A stretch of 17,647 nucleotides of DNA from Chloroflexota bacterium (GTDB lineage Bacteria > Chloroflexota > Limnocylindria > QHBO01), in the NCBI GenBank assembly GCA_005879775.1, contig VBJX01000031.1:1-17647 (forward strand), in the 5' to 3' direction. The notes beneath the pieces were generated by a model. It worked only from the letters and a program-made list of their open reading frames with translations. It ran no database searches and was not told the origin of the DNA. Positions 13,494 through 17,647 of this stretch are shown piece by piece. The stretch's first letter is position 1. The number at the start of each line of letters is the position of its first letter. Position numbers and translations under genes: made by a program.

Positions 13494-14348
13494 CTAGGCC
13501 ACGTCCCAGGCGAGCGGCACGTTGTCGGTCAGCCGGGTGCGGCCGATCCAGACCGCGACCAGGGCCAGGGCCGGGCCGGTCACGCGCCGCAGCTCCTCGA
13601 GGGTCATGGCGTCCGCGACACTGATGTAGTCGGGGCGGGCCATCGGCTCGGCGCCGATTCGATCCGTCATGCGCGCCCGCAGCACTTCGGCCGAGCGCTC
13701 ACCGGCGTCGTACGCCTCGGCGGCTCGGCTGATCGCCTCGTAGAGACAGGTGGCCGCGTGGCGCTCCTCGATCGAGAGGAGGGCGTTGGCGCTGGACATC
13801 GCCAGCCCATCGGCCTCGCGCACGGTAGGACAGACCACCAGCTCGACGTTCATGAACAGGTCGCGCATCAGCCTGCGCACCACGACCACCTGCTGGGCAT
13901 GGCGCTGGCCAAGGTAGAGGCGCGCCGGGCCGACCAGCTGCAGCAGCTTGATCATCACCGTGGTGAGCCCATCGAGATGGCCCGGGCGGGATGCTCCCTC
14001 CAGGTGCCGGGTGAGGCCCTCGACGGTGACGCGGGTCATGTCATCGCGCGGATAGAGGGTTGCCACCTCCGGAACGAAGACGATGTCGGCCGTCTCCTGC
14101 TCGAGGAGCGCAAGGTCGCGCGACTCGTCCCGGCGGAGGGGGCTCGCCTCGTCGAGCGTGGGGATGTCGCCCGGGTTGGTGAACGAGCTCACCACCACGG
14201 ACCCGTTCTCGGCTCGCGCCCGGCGCACGAGCGAAAGCTGCCCATCGTGCAGCACCCCCATGGTCGGCACGAAGCCCACCGATTCCCCGGCCAGGCGGCG
14301 CTCAAGGATTGCGGCCCGCAGGTCCGGGACGGTCCGGACGACCTTCAC
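13494..14348 (-). CDS. Divergent pantothenate synthetase (PanC) homologue with altered active site
   Basis: A 284-aa member of the PanC family (ATP-dependent ligation of pantoate and beta-alanine). The fold is clear: PTMGVLHDGQL (28-38), EGASRPGHLDGLTTVMIKLL, LYLGQRHAQQVVVVRRLMRDL, PTVREADGLAMSSAN. However, several residues that are nearly invariant in the family differ: the second His of HxGH is Q37; the Gln of NPxQF is D61; the Lys-Asp of the KDAQQ motif is R149-H150; and the Arg of SSRN is A187. H34, N58 and Q153 are kept. The GTG start overlaps the coaBC stop (GTGA). It is the last gene of the coa operon. Either it is an atypical PanC or it ligates another pair of substrates. Confidence 0.85.
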   Translation of the reverse strand: MKVVRTVPDLRAAILERRLAGESVGFVPTMGVLHDGQLSLVRRARAENGSVVVSSFTNPGDIPTLDEASPLRRDESRDLALLEQETADIVFVPEVATLYPRDDMTRVTVEGLTRHLEGASRPGHLDGLTTVMIKLLQLVGPARLYLGQRHAQQVVVVRRLMRDLFMNVELVVCPTVREADGLAMSSANALLSIEERHAATCLYEAISRAAEAYDAGERSAEVLRARMTDRIGAEPMARPDYISVADAMTLEELRRVTGPALALVAVWIGRTRLTDNVPLAWDVA

Positions 14349-15619
14349 GCCCCGCGGCGCCGAGAGCGGGACGGGCGCTCCGGGGCGGCCGGCGGACGGC
14401 TCGCCCGGTAGCGATCCACGATCAGGTCCCAGAGGCGCTCGGCGACCTGGCGCTTGGGAAGCATCGGCCAGTCGGTCAGAGCTCCCTCGACCCCGAAGAC
14501 GGTCACCTTGTTCTCGTCGGAGCCGATCGCGTCGAACGGCCCCCCGACCCGATTCCCGACGATCAGGTCGAGCCCCTTGTCGCGCAGCTTGCTGAGCGCG
14601 TTCACCTCCAGGTCGTCGCTCTCCGCGGCGAAGCCGATCAGGAACGGCCGCGTCCCATCGGGCATCTCGCCGACCTCGGCCACGATGTCCGGGTTCGGAA
14701 CGAGGTCGATCTGCAGCCCGGCGCCGTCGCGCTTGATCTTGCGGCTGCTGGTGCGCTTCGGCGCGAAGTCGGCAACGGCGGCGGCCATGACCAGGATGTC
14801 GGCCGCGGGTGCGGCGCGCAGCACCGCCCGGTGCATGTCGGCGGCGGTGATCGCCTCGATCACGGTCATCCCCCGGGGCGGCGGGACGCTCATGCTTCCG
14901 GCCACCAGGGTGACCGTCGCGCCCCGGTCGCGAGCCGCCTCGGCGATCGCGGCGCCCATCTTGCCGCTGCTGCGGTTGCCCAGGAAGCGGACCGGGTCGA
15001 TCGGCTCGCGGGTGCCACCCGCGCTCACCACCACGTGCAGGCCCTCGAGGTCGCCGCCCCGTGCGAAGAGGCGCTCTACGGCCTCGACGATCGTCAGGGG
15101 CTCGGCCAGGCGCCCCACCCCGGTCAGCCCGCTGGCCAGGGATCCGACCTCCGGCTCAATGATCAGGTAGCCGAATCCGCGCAGGGTCTCGACGTTCCGC
15201 TGCGTGGCAGCGTGCGTCCACATCCCGGCATCCATGGCGGGCGCCACGATCACCGGCGCCCGGCTGGCGAGCGCGACCGCCGAGACGGCATTTCCGGCCA
15301 GCCCGGCCGCCATCTCGCCGATCAGCTGCGCGGTGGCGGGGGCCAGCACGATCGCATCGGCGCCTTCGGCCAGCTCAACGTGCGCGATCTCGTTCTCCGC
15401 GTCAAGCGCCATCAGGTCGCTCAGGACCGGCCGATGCACGAGCGAGGCGAAGGTGAGCGGGGTCACGAAGCGCGCCGCCGAGGGAGTCATCACCACGTCG
15501 ACCAGCGCGCCGCGTTCGGCGAGCAGCCGCACCAGCGATACCGCCTTGTAGGCCGCGATGCTGCCGGCGACCCCGACCACCACCCGCCGTCCGGCGAGCT
15601 GGCCGCGCTGCTCGTTCAC
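14345..15619 (-). CDS. coaBC: Bifunctional phosphopantothenoylcysteine decarboxylase / phosphopantothenate-cysteine ligase
   Basis: A 424-aa two-domain enzyme for steps two and three of CoA synthesis from pantothenate. The N-terminal CoaC flavoprotein domain (about 1-185) shows VVGVAGSIAAYKA (14-26), the active-site His H80 in IAHVELAEGADAIVLAPAT, and VAPAMDAGMW (125-134). The C-terminal CoaB domain (about 190-400) shows SAGGTREPIDPVRFLGNRSS (199-218), AAAVADFAP, SSRKIKRD and NPDIVAEVG. Two CoaC positions are unusual: PAMN is PAMD (D130), and the Cys of the LACG clamp loop is S163 in SLASGLTGVGR. The C-terminus ends in a Pro/Arg-rich tail. GTG at 15619 overlaps the coaX stop, and the coaBC stop overlaps the panC-like start (both GTGA). 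Longer upstream readings would run through coaX. Confidence 0.95.
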   Translation of the reverse strand: MNEQRGQLAGRRVVVGVAGSIAAYKAVSLVRLLAERGALVDVVMTPSAARFVTPLTFASLVHRPVLSDLMALDAENEIAHVELAEGADAIVLAPATAQLIGEMAAGLAGNAVSAVALASRAPVIVAPAMDAGMWTHAATQRNVETLRGFGYLIIEPEVGSLASGLTGVGRLAEPLTIVEAVERLFARGGDLEGLHVVVSAGGTREPIDPVRFLGNRSSGKMGAAIAEAARDRGATVTLVAGSMSVPPPRGMTVIEAITAADMHRAVLRAAPAADILVMAAAVADFAPKRTSSRKIKRDGAGLQIDLVPNPDIVAEVGEMPDGTRPFLIGFAAESDDLEVNALSKLRDKGLDLIVGNRVGGPFDAIGSDENKVTVFGVEGALTDWPMLPKRQVAERLWDLIVDRYRASRPPAAPERPSRSRRRGA

Positions 15620-16449
15620 CCGTCCGTCTCCGCTCGGGCTGCCGCCAGGGCGGATCGGGCCATGATCGCCTCGTGAGCGTAGCGAATCCCGCGCAGCGTC
15701 AGATCGGGCTCGATGGCGTCGATGCCCGGAACCTCGTGCAGCCACTCCTCGTGGGTGTAGCCGCCGGTGGCGACCACCGACACCCGGCTTGCCTCCGGGG
15801 AGCGCTCCAGCAGCTCGCTCCGCAGCGCGGTCAGCAGGCCGCTGACCAGCCCCACATAGCCCAGGACGGTGCCGCTCTGCATGGCGTGCACCGTGTTCGT
15901 GCCGATGGCCGATGGCGGGCGCCGCAGGTCGATGCGCGGCAGCTTGCTGGCCGATCCGACCAGCGCCTCCAGCGAGAGGCCGAGCCCCGGCGCGATCGCG
16001 CCACCGACATACGCGCCATCGGCGCTGATGAGGTCGAAGTTGGTGCTCGTCCCCAGGTCGATCACGATTGCGGGGCCGCCGTACTCGGTGCGCGCCGCCA
16101 GGGCGTTGCAGAGGCGGTCGGCGCCCGCTTCGGCGGGGCGGTCGATCTCGATGGCGAGCGTCCCGGCCAGGGATCCGGCATCCACGATGAATGGATCCCG
16201 GCCGAGCCGCCTGCGCAGAGCTCGCTCGAAGGTGCTGGTGAGCGGCGGAACTACCGACGCGAGCGCCGCGGTGTCGAGCTCGTCGATCCGATGTCCGTCG
16301 AGCGCCAGCAGCCCCGCGATCTGGGCCGCCACCTCGTCGGCGGTGGCATCCGCCCGGCTGGTGGCACGCCACGAGCCCACCAGCGAGGCATCGGCGAACA
16401 GGCCCAGGCTGATGTTCGTGTTGCCGATGTCGATCGCCAGCAGCTTCAC
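15616..16449 (-). CDS. coaX: Type III pantothenate kinase (CoaX)
   Basis: A 277-aa ASKHA-fold kinase that phosphorylates pantothenate, the first step to CoA; the type III form is not inhibited by CoA. Signatures: LLAIDIGNTNISLGLF (3-18, phosphate loop), EAGADRLCNALAA with catalytic Asp D111, VIDLGTSTNFDLIS (129-142), GGAIAPGLGLSLEAL (149-163), ASKLPRID, and IGTNTVHAMQSG (182-193). DLGTSTNFD replaces the usual DxGTAxTFD. GTG at 16449 is preferred over nearby in-frame ATGs because TAGGAT ends 7 nt before it, giving a leaderless start, and because family homology begins there. It heads the minus-strand operon coaX-coaBC-panC-like, with a GTGA overlap into coaBC. Confidence 0.95.
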   Translation of the reverse strand: MKLLAIDIGNTNISLGLFADASLVGSWRATSRADATADEVAAQIAGLLALDGHRIDELDTAALASVVPPLTSTFERALRRRLGRDPFIVDAGSLAGTLAIEIDRPAEAGADRLCNALAARTEYGGPAIVIDLGTSTNFDLISADGAYVGGAIAPGLGLSLEALVGSASKLPRIDLRRPPSAIGTNTVHAMQSGTVLGYVGLVSGLLTALRSELLERSPEASRVSVVATGGYTHEEWLHEVPGIDAIEPDLTLRGIRYAHEAIMARSALAAARAETDG

Positions 16450-16456
16450 GGGCCAC

Positions 16457-16462
16457 ATCCTA
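16457..16462 (-). promoter_or_regulatory. Putative -10 (TAGGAT) of the coaX operon, leaderless geometry
   Basis: On the minus strand TAGGAT (4 of 6 to TATAAT) ends 7 nt before the GTG at 16449. No Shine-Dalgarno sequence lies between, and no clear -35 is seen. Confidence 0.45.
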
Positions 16463-16501
16463 GCAGCCGTCCAGCGCGCTCCCGCACGCATGGTCCGGTG
16501 C

Positions 16502-16507
16502 TAGACT
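16502..16507 (+). promoter_or_regulatory. Possible -10 (TAGACT) for the 158-aa gene and peptidase
   Basis: TAGACT lies 36 nt before the ATG at 16544, which would give a leader of about 30 nt. The match to TATAAT is 4 of 6 and no -35 is obvious. It is divergent from the coaX promoter about 40 nt away. Confidence 0.3.
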
Positions 16508-16543
16508 CGCCGCCGATTCCCCCACCAGACAGGCGCCAGCCGC

Positions 16544-17020
16544 ATGACGGAGCCGATGACCGGGCCGCGAGCCAAGCTCTATATCAATACCGGCGTGGTC
16601 ACCGACCGCAGCGACATCTACAACATACTGCGGCCGCTCCTCAAGCAGACGGTCAGCTACACCTATCACCGCGGCAACCAGGTGACCAGCCAGGGGACGG
16701 GCTGGGTCGAGCGGATCGTGGTCGACCACCCGGAGATCGCGAGCTACTTCACGCCGCTGGCGATCTGCCTGAACCTGGACTCGTTCGACTACCTGCAGTT
16801 CGACACCACCGATCAGCAGCTGCTCGTCTACACCCTGGTGATCGGCGAGGAGCGCGTCGTCCTCGAGTTCGCCGGCAGCCCGCGGCTGGCCGAGCCGGAC
16901 GAGGGGGCTGGCGCCCGACCCCTGCCGCGCAACGCCGATGAGCTGGCCCGCGACCTGCGCTTCATCCAGATGGAGCTGCTCATGTCCCCCGATGCCGGTG
17001 ACGAGGACGAGGACGCCTAG
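16544..17020 (+). CDS. Hypothetical protein, 158 aa, acidic C-terminal tail
   Basis: I do not recognise a family. The first 110 residues look like a compact alpha/beta fold: KLYINTGVVTDRSDIYNILR, a Tyr/Thr-rich strand VSYTYHRGNQV, WVERIVVDHPE, LAICLNLDSFDYLQFDTTD and LLVYTLVIGEERVVLEF. A Pro/Gly-rich linker follows (about 113-125), then a helix NADELARDLRFIQMELL and a very acidic end (150-158, Asp/Glu-rich). There is no signal peptide or transmembrane segment. The gene starts behind a possible TAGACT -10 and has only a weak ribosome site. The M16 peptidase GTG begins 1 nt after its stop, so the two are almost surely co-expressed. A substrate, adaptor or regulator of the peptidase is possible but unproven. 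Confidence 0.8.
   Translation: MTEPMTGPRAKLYINTGVVTDRSDIYNILRPLLKQTVSYTYHRGNQVTSQGTGWVERIVVDHPEIASYFTPLAICLNLDSFDYLQFDTTDQQLLVYTLVIGEERVVLEFAGSPRLAEPDEGAGARPLPRNADELARDLRFIQMELLMSPDAGDEDEDA
17009..17013 (+). promoter_or_regulatory. Shine-Dalgarno-like GAGGA for the M16 peptidase, inside the preceding gene
   Basis: GAGGA lies 8 nt before the GTG at 17022, in the acidic-tail codons of the upstream gene, and supports that GTG as the start. Confidence 0.45.
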
Positions 17021-17021
17021 G

Positions 17022-17647
17022 GTGGCCTCCGGCCGGGCAGCCGAGCCAGCCAGGTCGCGGATCCCACGTCTTCCGTACCAGCGCAGCGTGCTGCCGAACG
17101 GGCTGCGGGTACTGACCCAGACGATGCCCACGGCGCGATCGGTCTCGGTCGGCATCTTCGTGGGGGTTGGCTCTCGCCACGAGGACGAGCCGCGGGCCGG
17201 CCTGTCGCACCTGCTCGAGCACCTCGTCTTCAAGGGGACGCGCGGCCATCCGGACCCCGGCGACTTGTCCGAGGCGGTCGAGTCCTGCGGCGGCACCGTC
17301 AACGCCGCCACCGATCGGGAGCTGACCGTCTACAGCGCCCGCGTCCCGGCCGAGGCCGCCGGCCGCGCCCTGGAGGTGGTCGCCGACGTCGTCCTGCACC
17401 CGCTCCTGCGCCGGCGCGACCTGGTGGCCGAGAAGCCGGTCATCGTCGACGAGATCCGCATGTACATCGACTCGCCGGGCGACCACGTGTTCAGCCTCTT
17501 TGACGACCTCCTCTTCGCCGGCCACGCCCTGGGGCGCGAGATCGCCGGCACGCCGCGCAGCGTGCGACGTGCCACCCACGAGTCGGTGCACGACCACTGG
17601 GACAGCTGGTATGGCGCCGCCCATCTCGTGCTGGCGGCAGCCGGACG
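17022..17647 (+). CDS. M16 family zinc metallopeptidase, N-terminal part (cut by window edge)
   Basis: A partial gene with 208 codons visible. It is an insulinase/mitochondrial-processing-peptidase-like protease. The inverted zinc motif HxxEH is HLLEH (63-67), in GLSHLLEHLVFKGT, and the third zinc ligand fits E144 in VIVDEIRMYID, 77 residues further on, the normal spacing. VLPNGLRVLTQ (23-33) and GVGSRHEDEPRAG (48-60) are typical M16B N-terminal sequence. There is no signal peptide, so it should act in the cytosol. GTG at 17022 is the first in-frame start, 1 nt after the upstream stop, with GAGGA 8 nt before. All visible active-site residues are intact; the C-terminal half lies beyond the window. 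Confidence 0.93.
   Translation, partial: MASGRAAEPARSRIPRLPYQRSVLPNGLRVLTQTMPTARSVSVGIFVGVGSRHEDEPRAGLSHLLEHLVFKGTRGHPDPGDLSEAVESCGGTVNAATDRELTVYSARVPAEAAGRALEVVADVVLHPLLRRRDLVAEKPVIVDEIRMYIDSPGDHVFSLFDDLLFAGHALGREIAGTPRSVRRATHESVHDHWDSWYGAAHLVLAAAG

Noticed and set aside
15620..16456. N-terminal extension of the coaBC frame to 703 residues
   Set aside because: It overlaps the whole of coaX in another frame on the same strand and has no domain; CoaC homology starts just after the GTG at 15619.
1..17647. Mobile element, prophage, CRISPR or defence island
   Set aside because: I saw no transposase, integrase, inverted terminal repeats, regularly spaced repeats or tRNA; base composition looks even throughout.

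Overview
The window is about 17.6 kb of very GC-rich bacterial DNA, densely packed with ordinary housekeeping and catabolic genes. I see no tRNA, rRNA, CRISPR array, insertion sequence or phage gene. High GC, many GTG starts, 4-nt ATGA/GTGA overlaps, apparent leaderless promoters mixed with Shine-Dalgarno genes, a B12-dependent mutase subunit beside MeaB, and an HhH-GPD family known mainly from actinobacteria suggest a Chloroflexota-like or other Terrabacteria lineage. That placement is inference; Actinomycetota is not excluded.

Layout. (1) 1-970, minus strand: a GNAT acetyltransferase and a translationally coupled NERD-like protein that runs off the left edge. (2) 1025-4218, plus strand: folE, a pterin-carbinolamine dehydratase-like gene, an LLM-class flavin monooxygenase-like oxidoreductase, the B12-binding subunit of an acyl-CoA mutase, and meaB. 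(3) 4241-9552, plus: 3-hydroxyacyl-CoA dehydrogenase, acyl-CoA dehydrogenase, long-chain acyl-CoA synthetase and thiolase, which together give most of a beta-oxidation or butyryl-CoA cycle; an enoyl-CoA hydratase and the large mutase subunit are missing here. (4) 9712-13363, plus: glutamate dehydrogenase behind a perfect TATAAT, an unknown 201-aa protein coupled to a BioD/DRTGG-type P-loop protein, and an HhH-GPD repair protein. (5) 13371-13433: hairpins at the convergent junction. (6) 13494-16449, minus: coaX-coaBC-panC-like, a pantothenate/CoA operon joined by GTGA overlaps. (7) 16544-17647, plus: an unknown 158-aa acidic-tailed protein followed at once by an M16 zinc peptidase that runs off the right edge.

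The genes fit an aerobic heterotroph that activates fatty or short-chain acids to CoA esters, oxidises them, and feeds propionyl-type units through a B12 mutase, with CoA made by the nearby coa operon. The most unusual signal lies in that operon. The PanC homologue has lost most of the family's catalytic residues, and the CoaC half of CoaBC carries substitutions at two of its three known catalytic positions. The second pattern worth following is a recurrent TANNNT -10 element placed 6-9 nt before start codons, which points to leaderless transcription.
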